A stretch of DNA of 64,000 nt from Panorpa germanica (GCA_963678705.1 OY783203.1:7564001-7628000); one strand, 5' to 3'. Shown: positions 1 through 12,162, counted from the first letter of the stretch. Notes: generated by a model from the letters alone, not told the origin. Program-made: numbers and translations.

Positions 1-88
1 TATTTAATAAAATAGATACATTTATTAACATCAACTTCAATCAACAATTGAAAAATCGACTACTAAAAAATGAGGACACAAGCCCATT
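1..88 (-). repeat. Dispersed repeat R1, left copy (cut by the window edge)
   Basis: This is the reverse complement of 2201-2290, with about ten differences and a small indel. Both copies share the blocks AAAAAATGAGGACACAAGC and CATTTATTAACATCAA. The copy runs off the left edge of the window. The right copy extends to about 2380, so more of this one probably lies outside. A third copy is at 15968-16150. No coding capacity is visible. Confidence 0.8.
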
Positions 89-1022
89 AATAAATAAACA
101 TAAATTTGTGAATTTGAATACTTCAAATAGCTTGAATTTTTATCAAAATATCGACGTGAATCATTGCGCATCACTAATAACTGATTATACGTATTTAATA
201 ACTAGTTAAAAAAATAATTTGACATCTGAAGCCCGGATAGATCTTTAATTACCCTTAAGATAGAATCTTTATCAAAATATTGCGTAATTTTTTGAAATAT
301 TCAGATATATCAGTATTTTATCAATTGAAGTAACCTTGCAAACAAACATAATACAAAACATTCGTAACAAATAACTGCATAAAATGTGTTATCTCAATTA
401 AATAAAATTAATCACTAAGTAATATTACTTGTTACACTATTTTTCTTACAATGTATTTAGATAAATAATGAATTTAAATTATTTCAAATATTAACATACT
501 GATATATATGTGGATATTTTAAATACAAGAAATATTAATACCAAGAAGTCGTAATCGTAACTTACAAGTACGTTCCCAGAATACTGCGGCTTCGGAAATA
601 ATTGTATTATTTATGCAGATAAGGATATTGAAATATTAATGACTTATTTAAAAACAGTTAAATGTATTAATAGTAAATTAAATAGCGTCGTGTATTACGT
701 AGTCACAGGAAGTGTTCCAAATTTTGATTTAAATTCGATTCGAATTCCGATACTAATACTATTACTGATGACCTACCCCAGTATCAGAAGCGTGCGGGTG
801 GGAAGTGGTGGAGTGGGGATATAGCGTAGGAACTAAAAAAAGGTAATTTCAAATAGGATAGAAAGCAATTGTAAGTAGATACAATTGATTAAGTGTGACA
901 GCTAAAAAAGACCCCATTATTAGTATTAGCATTACGTCACTGCCAGTATATTGACAGTATTTAGGCGATACAAAAGCAGAATCGTGAAAATAAGCGTTAA
1001 CGCCTCAATACGGTTTTTTTTA
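89..1022. other. AT-rich stretch, no gene seen
   Basis: No conserved protein or RNA is visible. The frame at 639-824 has an ATG but shows no codon bias or motif and is probably chance. A small G-rich patch lies near 793-822. Confidence 0.6.
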
Positions 1023-1371
1023 AGTGTACTCCTTTCACCTTTCATTCCTTGCTTATGTTGAGTGGCCGAGAATTTTAGTTCATAGAGGATATAATATTCC
1101 GATAGGTCGCCAAAAGCGGTTTATTCCATGTCAAAGAATTTTACTCTAAGTGATAGGCCTCTGGCAGGGTACTAGCACTTACGAGTAAAATTATTGGACA
1201 TGGAATAAACCGCTTTAGGCGACCCCTGTTGGAATATTATATCTCTATGTAGTCCCTTCACCCTTCCTTCTCTTCAGATGTTGAGCCGCCGAAAATATTA
1301 GTTCATATAATATTCCAACAGGGGTCGCCAAAAGCGATTTATTACATGTCAAAGAATTTTACTCTAAATGA
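1023..1371 (+). mobile_element. Fold-back (long inverted repeat) DNA element FB1, copy A
   Basis: The arm at 1085-1157 pairs with the arm at 1177-1248 as a roughly 70 bp imperfect inverted repeat. The conserved core reads CGCCAAAAGCGGTTTATTCC on one arm and its complement on the other. An outer unit (1023-1088, AGTGTACTCCTTTCACC...) recurs as a direct copy at 1250-1303. A third copy of the arm follows at 1303-1371. The order is therefore unit, arm, inverted arm, unit, arm. A related copy in the opposite orientation is at 5208-5395. No ORF of note is present, so this is a non-autonomous element. Confidence 0.8.
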
Positions 1372-1668
1372 TACAATGATAAATGGTGTGAACCGTGTAT
1401 GAATTCTGAATATAAAATTTCCTGTAAAGATTCCAATTGCGCTAGCTATTAACATTTAATTGTTCCTAAAATAAAGTTTAAACGAAATAAAACTCGGAAA
1501 TCAAACCTACTTGGCACTCAAGACTTTTAAGGCGTTACTACCTGCCAGGCTTGCTAAATAAAGCGATGTTTATTTGTTATTATTTATTTATTTAATCCAG
1601 GATTGATGTTTGATTTGTCATGCAAATATGCAAGACCTCGACCCGGTGAGTTGCCAATCAAAAACAAG
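1372..1668. other. AT-rich stretch, no gene seen
   Basis: Nothing recognisable apart from the downstream SINE piece. Upstream of that piece, 1600-1668 may be more degraded SINE body. Confidence 0.5.
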
Positions 1669-1722
1669 CAGGAGGTCGTCGATAATATTATTAGTATCGG
1701 AAATAAATCGACGTTAAAATAG
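1669..1722 (+). repeat. SINE-1 fragment, 3' body and tail
   Basis: The segment reads AGGAGGTCGTCG..., then a degraded middle, then ATCGGAAATAAATCGACGTT. It matches the reverse complement of the start of the complete copy (51620-51665) and the + strand pieces at 45267 and 31193-31222. The tRNA-like head is missing or unrecognisable. The conserved tail word is TCGGAAATAGGCCGACGTTAAAT in consensus form. Confidence 0.55.
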
Positions 1723-2200
1723 GCCACTAATCCATGTTCCATTTCCATAAACAGAATTTTCTTCGAAAGCCCTGTTCTACTGTTCCAGTTCTTGCTGATC
1801 AAACAGTTCTCATTTTGTTTATCAAATAAATATGTTTATGATAGTATCATTGAGTCGTGGAGTGGAAAACAGTGTTATGTATAGCGATAGTCCGATAGTC
1901 CGATACTCGTACTTGAAACAGCACGGTAAGCACAATATAAACACGTTTTAACACGTACAGAATAAAAACCCGATGGTCACTTTAAGGAGGCAAGGGATAA
2001 TTATACGAGTAGGATATATTTGTTTTCTGAAAGTTACATAAGCACTTAATGTGTCGATTTACGTGTGGCATGGATCGTTTTCCCATAAACCGATAAATAC
2101 AAAACATTGATGTTATCTTAAATACATGTAAAATCTTATGAAAACGAAATCTAATAAAATTTAATCTGAAAATATTTTCTAAAATCGTTATATTTTATAA
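1723..2200. other. AT-rich stretch, no gene seen
   Basis: The minus-strand frame 1584-1802 overlaps SINE sequence and has no family features. Two copies of the word TACTCGTA/TACGAGTA lie at 1904 and 2004. Confidence 0.5.
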
Positions 2201-2380
2201 TAAGCTTGTGTCCTCATTTTTTAGTGGTCGATTGTTGATTGAAATTGATGTTAATAAATGTGTATTGGCGTGTCTATTTTATTAAATTTCTAAATGTTGA
2301 CGTAGATATAGCAATTAAAAATTTGAATTATAGTTTTAGCGCTAGAAATGGTCGGCCATATTTGTATGACGTGAAATGCA
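2201..2380 (+). repeat. Dispersed repeat R1, right copy
   Basis: Positions 2201-2290 are inverted relative to 1-88. The full segment aligns directly with 15968-16150, sharing GATGTTAATAAATG, TTTTAGCGCTA and CGGCCATATTT...ATGACGT. Because the first copy is inverted, the intervening 2.1 kb is bracketed by inverted repeats. That could mark one large element or two independent insertions. Confidence 0.8.
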
Positions 2381-3754
2381 TTTTAACGTAAGTTATTTGT
2401 TGATTAGGTCAATGCAGTGGTAATGTTTTGTAGCTATTGGTAGTCGAAATAATTAAGCCAAGTCAAAGAATAATAAGTTTTTATTTTATTTAACCCTGTC
2501 ACGGCAGACATAATATTGGAATTTTATTGTTCCTTGAAATAGTTGTAAATAATAATTGATATATAAATACAAATAGCAGAGATTTATGAGCTGTAAGGTT
2601 GGTAGCCCGTAAACTTGAGAAAGTTCTATCTTGAATATGCTATATCTTTTACGCTCTGTTATATAAAAGAGATAGCAACAAGTCACATGCAGTTGGAATG
2701 TGTACAATGTTAAATCTTTTTAATAATTAAAGAGAAAAAATGACTTTTTTAATTGTTAATATCTCCTGAAATATAAGGAGTTATTAAAAAATATTTGGAC
2801 ATTTGAGGTTCTAGTAACCAACTTTATCAATATATAGTACAGTTTTATAGAAATTAAGGCATAGGACATAAGCCCAATCCAATGATATAATTCTTAAAAA
2901 GATCTTCTAAGAATCTTAGTAATCCAAAAAAGCATGATATTTTACGATTCTAATAGCAATGAAATATATCACAGAAAGTTATATATGACGTAACTCAAAG
3001 TGTGAATAATGATAGTTATTAACAAGAACCTCAACGTTCTTAATTTTTTTATAACATAATACTAGCGCTTGTTTAATAATCGAATAATTTTACATAAACC
3101 TTATGAATTGCATACGTGTTCCGCGTCCTCTTAATGTACAGCGCGAAATATAATCTGTTTTTAAAACAACGATATGTACTAGTAATAAACAGATCTATTT
3201 ATACTACGATACTTGATGTAGATGAGTGCTATAATTAACTATGTATTATTATGTCACTTAAGTAATGTTTAATTGGTAAATAATGAAGTTAATGAATATT
3301 TAATAACAAACATTGAACATGTGTGATTGTGTGAAAATATTTCAGAGTAAATTTCTAAACAGTGGAATTAATAAATAGTACTATTTTAATTTTTATTTAT
3401 TAGTACTGGAAAGTTTTGAAACTGTACACTAACTTTCCGCTTAATGATAGCTATGACGTAGACAAATGTCGTATATATAATAGACATTACCAATTAATAT
3501 TTTACATACATTAATTTAATTAAGGACCTTTACATATATCGCCTAATTGCTATGTACTGAATAATATTTAAAATTATTAGAAACATATGTACATTGATTG
3601 AAATATGTTTAGGAGTATAACATAAAAAGGTGTATCAAGAAAAGCTAAGCTATAAATATTTCAATTATACAATAAATTAAAAAAATATATATTATTATGT
3701 TCGAGTATTTAAATATATATTTTAATTTATACAAAATGACATCTATTTACGAAG
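2381..3754. other. AT-rich stretch, no gene seen
   Basis: The minus-strand frame at 2486-2707 is tyrosine- and leucine-rich, lacks domain features and is probably chance. No repeats or RNA structure stood out. Confidence 0.55.
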
Positions 3755-3860
3755 TTCAGTTCTATCACCGCCGACCTCCTACTATGACAGTTCTTATGAT
3801 GAGTACGTGTCATATATATGAACTACATCGCAACCCAATATACCTTGTTATTAAACTAGT
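3755..3860 (-). repeat. SINE-1 fragment, body only
   Basis: The stretch TTCTATCACCGCCGACCTCC and the following bases align with 10328-10400 and 51647-51730, the body of the complete SINE copy. The tRNA-like head is missing. The short + strand frame 3697-3882 is an artefact of this repeat. Confidence 0.65.
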
Positions 3861-5207
3861 TATAAGACACATATTCATTTAAACATGACAACAATCAAGC
3901 CTAAAAAATATATCGAACCCGAATGAATACTCGAGTAGATTAATTCATTTTTTGTATATTTATATAATATATATTTTTAAATTGTATTCTACGAATTTTG
4001 GTTATTAGACTGTAACTTTATGTATTTATTTTGTACCCCCTTTTCATTTACAAAAGTCGTATCTACCACCCCCTTTATAAAACAATGAATTTCTCACGCA
4101 ACAACTTTATAATAGTTACAGTTTAAATATTTTCTTTAAGTTTGTTTATACAAATATTATAAACTAGTTTTTGATAAACATATTATAAAAGTCTCAGCTC
4201 AAATAACAACATAACAGAAATAAAAAAAGTAAGATTAATAATAATTGCAATAACAATGAATTAAAAATATCAAATTACAAAAACAGTAACTCGTGCTAAG
4301 TCTAATTATTACAAAATAAAAAAATAATAATCATTAAATAAAAAACCGACAAAGTACTTGATAATATAATCTCTATAAAATAAAATATATTTATATAACA
4401 ATTCAATTCACGACAAAATACGGGTAATTAAAAAAATAATCAATAATATTATTCAATAATAATCAATACACAATGGTATGTTGTATCGTTGAATGTTTAA
4501 CCTTTACTCTTTTGAATCAGATACTGGACTTAAGAAAGTAAAGTATTTGTAAAGCGCTGTCCTCACGAAAGTAATATCAACCCTTGTTTCAGGCATCTCT
4601 CACACTGGAACCGACTACTTCCTTGTAAACATTTTGGAGTCACTTTAAAATCATATTGAAAATGCATATACTCGTATAATTTTTTTTGTCATGAAAGAGT
4701 TCATTTACAGTTTAGTTTCTCACAGTCGTTCAAACGGCGAAACCACTCCATCTGTCGGATTACAAATGAAGATAAAATTGATGCGAAAATAAGACACTTC
4801 ACCAAATTGTTTTCTGGGTTGTGATCTTCGATTTTTCAGTAAGAAGAACAAATTTCTACTTTAAGGTGAAACGATACTTGATTCACATTCGATTTTGTTA
4901 TCATCGATAATCGATTTTGATTCACATTTATAGTTACTTACATAAAACGATTTAAACATAAAAAAACATGGGTTTTTTGATAATATTTAACCTGCTGTAT
5001 AGTATCGCCATCTATATTATATCTCGTTATTTTCATATTTCAAATACAAAATTAAAAATAAATTTCATGTTAGTATTTAAATACAAAATACGTATTTTAA
5101 AAATACTTTTGAGAAAATAGAATACTCTTTGTTACTAATAGAAATGTTTTTTTTTTTTAATAATTATGAGAATTCTCTTTGATAAAAACCGTTGGATAAG
5201 AAGATAA
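3861..5207. other. AT-rich stretch with a possible microexon
   Basis: Mostly featureless. At 4593-4624 a 32 bp GC-richer block is preceded by an acceptor-like CCCTTGTTTCAG and followed by GTAAAC. It has no stop in any forward frame, but it is too short to call. Two overlapping near-repeats of GATTCACATTCGATTTTG lie at about 4878-4930. Confidence 0.4.
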
Positions 5208-5395
5208 AGCAGGGTACTATCACTTAGAGTAAAATTCTTTGACATGGATAAGCCGCTTTAGGCGACTCCTGTTGGGATAATATATCTCTACGAACTAATA
5301 TTCTCGGCGACTCGACATCTGAACAGAAGGAATGGTAAAGGTATTGAAGTGTAAACATTGTGAAGTGTACTCCCTTCACCCTGAGAAAATAGGTA
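5208..5395 (-). mobile_element. Fold-back element FB1, copy B (opposite orientation)
   Basis: GCAGGGTACTATCACTTA matches 1164-1180 of copy A. Next come the inverted arm (ATAAGCCGCTTTAGGCGA) and the inverted outer unit (CTAATATTCTCGGCGACTCG). It closes with GTGTACTCCCTTCACCCT, which resembles the start of copy A at 1025. The second arm is absent, so this is a half element. It overlaps the minus-strand frame 5224-5517, which is therefore not a gene. Confidence 0.7.
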
Positions 5396-6430
5396 TTTAC
5401 TATTTTGTATTTGCATTTTGAGTAAATGTATTTGAAAAACGAACATCTCTGCTCATGACCAAATAATATGCATAACCATAATACACGTATTGTTGAATGT
5501 TGCTTCAATGAAGACACTGCTTAACATTTTTCTGTATGTTCATGCGATTCTAGATCGGTGAACATACAAATATTAAATAATAAAAATACTATTTTTGTGG
5601 GTGATTTCCTTTTAATACGAACATTATATACAAGTGTTATATAACGGTTTTACGATGCTATATTGCGATCCGATTACGAGAATATGTGACCCTACAAGGC
5701 CGAGTAGGCCCATGGCCCATTATCCTGGAAACGAATAAAGGGAGAACGATATTGATCCCCGGAAACATGCTGAGGAAGAGGGGTCAACAAACAAAGAAGT
5801 TATAGCCAATTAAATGTTATATTCATATGAATATGGCATGAATACATACATATGGATTATAATGTGTAAACCTTATTTTCATATAGGTGAAAGTATTTTG
5901 CCATACCTGTGAAATAACCCCCATTTACCTTTAATCTACGGCAGTGATCCTGGGGTGTAAATCAGATCTTAGAAGGTTTTATTTATCAATTCAAAAAATT
6001 CAGTGATAACTTTAGCAATTTTTTTGCAACTTGTTTATCACTTGATTTGACACACACACATTCGATATAATGCGAGAAAAAAGATTTCTCAATTACAAAG
6101 TTTCCAAATATATTTTGAAGTAATACCCAAAGATCTACAGAATGAATTTAGCTTATTAAATGTTTAATTATTATGTTTGAAACAGAGTTGGACAGTAACT
6201 AATATAATTATTACTTATTAATGTATATTAGTAAATATACATTATTTCTAAGATAAGAATGAACAAATTAGAGAAGCTTGAACCATGTGTTCAAATTTTG
6301 CAGAACGGTTGTTACTTATATAAAAATGAATATATGATAACATATGTAAATATATACCAATCGTCAAAGTTATTATAAATTTAGAAAACAACACAACATG
6401 TTTTAAAAGTGTTCGAGTGTTTAATTACAG
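5396..6430. other. AT-rich stretch, no gene seen
   Basis: A moderately GC-rich patch at 5670-5790 contains GGCCGAGTAGGCCCATGGCC and has no recognised function. The remainder is AT-rich. Confidence 0.5.
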
Positions 6431-6526
6431 CCAGACCTAAACAACAGGTGCTGGTGCTGGTGCTACTTGGCAACTCGATGGCGAAGAGCGTGAACAACGA
6501 CGGCTCCATGACCATGGAAACAATCT
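6431..6526 (+). CDS. Candidate coding exon, unrecognised protein
   Basis: This 96 bp block is strikingly GC-rich for its surroundings. It is preceded by an acceptor-like GTTTAATTACAG and followed by GTAAAA. One forward frame (offset 2) is open for 31 codons: a hydrophobic run VLVLVLLG, then NSMAKSVNNDGSMTMETI. By my count 23 of the 31 codons end in G or C, unlike the flanks. Its length is a multiple of three. The remaining T joins the GT of 8446 to make a Cys codon, continuing as DYLRRDAST and a stop. The minus strand is also open across the block (MVMEPSLFTLFAIELPSS) and has its own acceptor (TTTTACAG) and donor (GTAATT). The strand is therefore not settled. I do not recognise the protein. 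Confidence 0.4.
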
Positions 6527-6629
6527 GTAAAAGCGTTATTCGACTTGGTTTAGTCTAACTAAACTATTAGCATTACAAAAAAGAATTATTTAACGTTCGA
6601 ATGTTTCAAACACTCGAATGAAAGAATAT
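6527..6629. other. Short AT-rich spacer
   Basis: Nothing recognisable; it separates the candidate exon from a SINE body fragment. Confidence 0.5.
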
Positions 6630-6630
6630 T

Positions 6631-6675
6631 AACAGCTTTATGGTGTCGAGGCCTCGTACATGAGTACAAACCGAA
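6631..6675 (-). repeat. SINE-1 fragment (short body piece)
   Basis: CAGCTTTATGGTGTCGAGGCCT followed by a GTACATGAG-like run aligns with the body word (TTTATGGTGT-GTGGCCT-ATATACATG) of the copies at 10363, 19770, 23250 and 51675. Confidence 0.5.
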
Positions 6676-6729
6676 TAAATGTATAATTATATTTAGTATA
6701 AAATCCATTAAATAAAACTACATAATACC

Positions 6730-6795
6730 CAGTGGCGTAGCTACCGCTTATCGGTGATACGGGGCCCCCGGGCTATAGGGGCCCCAAACGTGTAT
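6730..6795 (+). mobile_element. CAGTGGCGTAGCTA-type DNA-element terminus
   Basis: The start CAGTGGCGTAGCTA is followed by a GC-rich run with GGGGCCCCCGGGC and AGGGGCCCC. This fits the termini of non-autonomous DNA elements widespread in animal genomes. Related CAGTGGCG words occur at 10150, 22364 and 62961, and inverted at 40828. Sequence with AGGGGCC and GGGCCCT near 7892-8040 could belong to the same element, but no paired terminal repeat was found. Confidence 0.4.
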
Positions 6796-8445
6796 AAGAA
6801 AATATTCGTTTTTTTTCTTCACTATTTGAAATCATTAATCCTGTTTCTAAAGCATTACAGCATGAAATTAATGACTTACAGAAAGCTAGCATTTTACTAA
6901 GTAATGTTTTGAATTGACTGAGTGAAATAAGAAATCAAAATTCATTCCATCGTTTGCATAAAGGAGTTCAGAAATCTAGCAAAAGAGTGGGGAGTAAGAA
7001 CTGTTTTCAAAAATAAAAGAAAGAAGATAACGAAGCGTTTTTTTGATGAGCTAAATACAGTACAGTAATACAACAGAAGACTACTTTGACTTCGGATTTG
7101 ATTCTCGAAGCAGCGCTATATTTTTTGAGTTCAATTTTTTTTTCTTTTTAAATTAATTAATTGGATTAGTAAAACAAGAGCAATTACTTTCTGTATTCGT
7201 ATAAAATTATTAATTTTATTTAAACAACTACATAAAAAATTAACATTTCTAAATTGTTAAAGGTGAGTTTTAGAAGTGTTCTGGAGTATCTTACCTCCAA
7301 GTTGAGAAATGTTATTTACAAAAAGTGATTTGAAAAGAAAAAAAAGAAGAAAATATAAAGGAGAAAATGAAAAATGAACTGAATAATCATCCCGTGTACA
7401 GGTTAACCGTAATACGAGTAAGTCTGGATAAAATTATTTCTTATAAAAAAGTTGAAGTACTTTTCTTGGTTTGTACAACTTTGCAGAACTTTATTTACAG
7501 TTTGTTGATGATTGAAATCATAAGCGCTCGCCGGAAAGAGCAAAGACGGACTCCCCTTGCTAAAGGGTGTTAGATTACATCTTATAACCATTTAAAATTA
7601 ACATTTTTGATCAATTACGAGTTTATATTTCTTAATGAAAAAAACCAACTCCATTTCAGAACTGACAGATGTAAGAAATATATTCTATATTCACCTCCCC
7701 ACACTCATTGCACACACTCCCCACAATATTCTCCCACATATACATATTGGAAACGATTTTATTAAAAAAGTTTAACTTTAACTTATATAACGCAATTTAA
7801 ATAATGAATTGTCATATCCAGATATCTTGATAAGATTAGTAAATATCAGTGCTACTGAATCACTGAAAAAGATTTTCTATGGAAAATATAGGGGCCAGAT
7901 TTAATTATTTGAGGCCATAGGCTTAAAAGTCTTGAGATGAAATACAATTTATCCAGTCGAAAATACATAGCTCTTTAATTAATTTATATTCAGTCACAAT
8001 TCCACTGTAAAATGAGGCACCAAATACACTCTGGGCCCTGAATTCTGAACTCTGAAGACTTAAAATGAGACATATCATCAGAAAAAATTGTTGAGGAACC
8101 CTGCTATCTACTATAATATACGAGTATTACAAAAACATATTTCCGAAATTTGTAAGATTAAGTTTCTCTTAATAACCCATTTAAACTAACTTATAATAAA
8201 TGAACTTTACTGAATAATTTAATTTAATCTAGCGTGATATTCAATTTACTGTTAAACTGTACTGTAGTTCTCTTGATCTTGACTCTATACATCAAAGAAG
8301 TGTTGCATTAAATATGAATATTAAAAGATGCGCCTGATTAGCAGACAACACATTGACCATTTTAAATATAAATGCATTTCGATTATTCACCATTGCATTT
8401 ATTAAATATGATTTCTTAAAATAGTTAGTCTTATTTATTTTACAG
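6796..8445. other. AT-rich stretch, no gene seen
   Basis: The overlapping opposite-strand frames at 7367-7591 are chance. Parts of 7860-8060 may be interior sequence of the element that begins at 6730. Confidence 0.45.
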
Positions 8446-8477
8446 GTGATTATCTACGCCGGGATGCAAGCACTTGA
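8446..8477 (+). CDS. Candidate short terminal exon
   Basis: A good acceptor (CTTATTTATTTTACAG) precedes GTGATTATCTACGCCGGGAT. Joined in phase with the exon at 6431-6526 it would encode CDYLRRDAST and stop at TGA 8475-8477. In the other open frame it would read VIIYAGMQALDI and stop at TAA 8482-8484. AATAAAA, a possible polyadenylation signal, follows directly at about 8483. Both the short length and the unresolved strand of the partner exon keep confidence low. Confidence 0.25.
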
Positions 8478-10304
8478 TATTTAATAAAAATATATATATA
8501 TATTTATTATTGATTAAAATTAAATTATCTTACTTTAATCTGCTGATTTATAACTAAATATATATGTTTATAAAATAATTTGAAACCAAGAAATAATGAT
8601 AACAATGATGAAATATAAGGTAAAATACAAGGTAAATGTTTAATTTAATAAATAATATACATATAATATTTAATGTATAAACATCAAGATGCTTCGGAAC
8701 ACTTCGATAACATAGAATAAGTTCGGCAACAACCGTAAAAGATCGGAGAAAGTCAGAACTTGTATATATTATTTTGAGCTATAATTATAAAAAGAGGTAA
8801 TGATATTATAAAAGATGTGAAATGGAAACTTCAATAGTAAATTAATAATTAATATTTAAACTTTAATTACAGTTACATATATTTTTTTAATGTTATTTAT
8901 GTAAACTTAGTATTTGACAATAAATATTTTAACCTTTTAAAATGAAAGTAAATAGTACGAAAGTGTTACAAGCTTGCTTATATAAATGTAATTATTAAGA
9001 TGTTTAAAATGTATTGGGTATCGTCTTTGAGGAACTTTTAATTAATTTGACAACATTGTGATTAGCTCAATATTTAATGATTTATTCTTTAAATAATTTA
9101 AAGAATAATAAATCAGAATAATTAATAGAGTAAAAAATAAAAACTGACTACAACAAACGTGGAATACGAACATTATTATTTCATTTATATTATGATGAGA
9201 AGAAAACAAATATAATATAGCACTTTCAATAAGAAATGATTAAAGCAAAGGTGAGAGCCGGTACCAAGTTTGAGAACTTTTGATATAAATAGTTATGAAA
9301 ACAGACTGACTGATAAATTCATATTTAAAACAAAAATACTATTTCTTTTAGAAAGCATATGACCTTCAGACAGAACAATTGAAATATATCTAGACTTATT
9401 ACCCAACAATTATTATTTGACCAGAATTTTAGTTTAATATTGCATAACATATTTCAATTTCATATGGTTATAAAATGAAGTAACACATTTTATTACGTGA
9501 TGTTATAGGGAAGTTAGAAATAATATTAAAATTAGTAACTCATGTCTTGGAAGAGACTTCTCATCAAATTTATTTATATTATGCCCTAATTTTCTTACTT
9601 GTGATATTTTTCCTTTTATTTAATTGGTGATTACAATTTTATTACACAAGTAGCAACCACAATTGAATGATACACAGAACGTATGCAGTGACGTTCCAAT
9701 AATTTAGTGTATGTTTAAATAATTTATGATATATATTCGTCGAAACAAACATGACGGTACATTTATAAAAAACTCTATAATATTAACTTGAATGACGTCA
9801 TCACGCACATCGCGAAATAAACGTATTCATTAGTGCAAATCGTAGTAAAGGTCTCGCTTGTAAATTAACAATAAATGATTAAATAATAGTGTTTGTAATA
9901 TGGCTGCGAATTGTTATGACGAATAACAGGAAAATTAAATATTAATATTGAATTGAATTAATGAATAACATTTCTAAAGTTATCAAACATGTCAATGAAC
10001 ATTTTGTTGTTTACTACGGAGCAAATATTGATATTTTTACTTTTAAATAAATATACTTTTGTTAAGTATATATCATAATATTTTTGGTATTATTTTCAGA
10101 AAAATAAAGTATCGCTTATATTAGAACACAACATATGTGAGTGTAAATGCAGTGGCGTACTTATATTTTGATAAAGTTATATGTAATGTAAAAACTAAGA
10201 TATAACGATAAGTGGAAAATCTCAACCACAAGTTATTTTTTATTTATTTCAGATCATTATTTTATTTTTATAGAGAATTTATTTGTTACGTAATACATTT
10301 TTTT
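8478..10304. other. AT-rich stretch with a short TA run and a CRE-like site
   Basis: A short TA run lies at 8491-8503. The palindrome TGACGTCA is at 9793-9800 in a slightly CpG-richer patch (9785-9860). CAGTGGCGTAC at 10150 resembles the element terminus at 6730. No gene is seen. Confidence 0.5.
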
Positions 10305-10495
10305 TTCTGAATACATCTATTTTTACTGAGTTCTATCACCAACGACCTATTACTACGACAGTATTTGTGGTGTCGTTGCCTGATATACATGGGCTACACT
10401 GCAGTCTAATAAATTTACTGTTATGTATCTCAAACCAAAAATTACTACTCTGGTCCGCGATCGAATCCGAAGACACAATCCTCACGGTGTTGTCG
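10305..10495 (-). repeat. SINE-1, nearly full-length copy
   Basis: The body (GTTCTATCACCAACGACC, then GTGGTGTCGTTGCCTGATAT) is followed by the head in reverse complement: CTGGTCCGCGATCGAATCCGA, then ACACAATCCTCACGGTGTTGTCGT. It aligns with 51640-51860. Part of the A-box region is deleted. The B-box equivalent is GGATTCGATCGCGG on the minus strand. The weak + strand frame 10283-10498 is an artefact of this repeat. Confidence 0.75.
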
Positions 10496-12162
10496 TAATA
10501 TTTGTTGATTATATATTGTTTAAAAATAAATCTAATTAAAATTAAAAAATAATTTAGTCTAATTTTCGGATTAGCATTATTAGTGGCTTTCTTGTCCTGT
10601 GGCTAATTTGATTCTATAGTTTTAAATATTTACTTCAGTGCATCAAATTACTTAAGTTATTAACACTATAGTAAGAATAACATTTTTAACGTAAAATAAT
10701 AATAACTAAATTTGCAATAAGGCCGCCTATGTCTGGAACAACTAATTTCCTATTAAATTGATCATGGTTGGTTAAGGTTTCCGCCTAAACAAATGTAAGG
10801 TTTTTGAAAGGAACAAAAAATTTAATAAATTTTGTAGTTGCAGTCGTATGCTGCATTACCACTTCATGGCAAACAATGGCAAAATTACGTATTGGAAACA
10901 GCGACAATTTTATATATACAACTTCGTGACAAAATAAGTTGTCTCTACGTTTTATTACACTTACAAAGGCCGCATTAAATCATCTTGAATCATGGAGTTA
11001 GTACGAGGATATGTACTCGTTTCTACGTCAACACTTCAAGAAATGGATCACCCACGAGCATTTTATCAAATCAGGTTTTAACAGTAATTATATTAAAATG
11101 AAACATTCGCCACCAGAAGAGACACCTGTGACAGTCACATTAAATAGTAAAACTTAAACCGACTTCTTTCCTCTTTTAAGATGACAGGACCATGTGCGAA
11201 ATAAGCAATTAAGAAAATATGTAATCAAATGTATATGTTAACGAACCGGAAATCTGAATTGACATTAGAAAATTAAGTTACAAGTCAGCAGAAAACAACA
11301 AAAATACCAACAGATCAAAAAGAAGAAAATATTTTTCTAAACTAAAGTATGAGCAGTTTTTAATTTCGATTAAGTAAAACAAAGGGATGAAATCACTGGA
11401 ATTCTTACTTAAATGTCAATTACGAAAGTCAAACAATATGCTGAACATCTGCAATGTACTCTATTATTAACAATGAGATAGTTGTAAATGTACATAGAAT
11501 TAATAAAAAAAAAAAAAATACAACAAATAATATTTAACAATATAATCAAGATAAGTTAATACGCGGATGGAAAACTTTCATCACCTCATTGTATTTTATA
11601 TTGCAATTTGCGAACTATTATTAAACAGGTATACGAGTATATTTCGTTCCATCTTTGTGAATATACCATAAAGGGAATTCCAAACACATTATAGAAAGTT
11701 ATATGACTCGTATTAAATCAATAAGAATAAAAAAAATTATAAAATCTTTTGAATCAAATAATATACTATATTAAACTTTGAGTTAAAGTGATTATAATAC
11801 CCGTACTTTTCCATCGGAATTTGAATTATGTAAAGTACTGTATATGTATATTCGTATTGTATTCCACTATAAACATTACCTGTCTAAGTTTATCTTAACT
11901 AATCATACGTACACACCTGATAGAGTGAAGTACGTCACGAAAATAACACACATACATTTGGAACTTCAAAGATCAGTATTATAACGTTTTGTGTCTACGT
12001 ACAGATTCAGATACAATCAGATACAGATGCGTAATGCTATTATATAACGTAATATTACACCATTGATTAAGAAGAAAGGCATTTCTATGAGCGATTGATA
12101 TTGTTAGTCGATTATTAATATTTATTGATTCGTCGGTGATCGGATAAGCATAAAAAATAGTG
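10496..12162. other. AT-rich stretch, no gene seen
   Basis: Two words, AAGGCCGCCTATG (10721) and AAAGGCCGCATTAAA (about 10965), bracket 250 bp but do not form a proper inverted pair. An open frame at about 11003-11073 (YEDMYSFLRQHFKKW...) has a poor acceptor and was not called. Confidence 0.45.

Noticed and set aside
766-800. Hammerhead-ribozyme core (CTGATGA)
   Set aside because: The conserved GAAA and flanking stems are missing; the same applies near 14067.
11003-11073. Exon encoding YEDMYSFLRQHFKKW...
   Set aside because: It ends in a donor-like AG/GTTTTA, but the acceptor side lacks a pyrimidine tract and 24 open codons are expected by chance.
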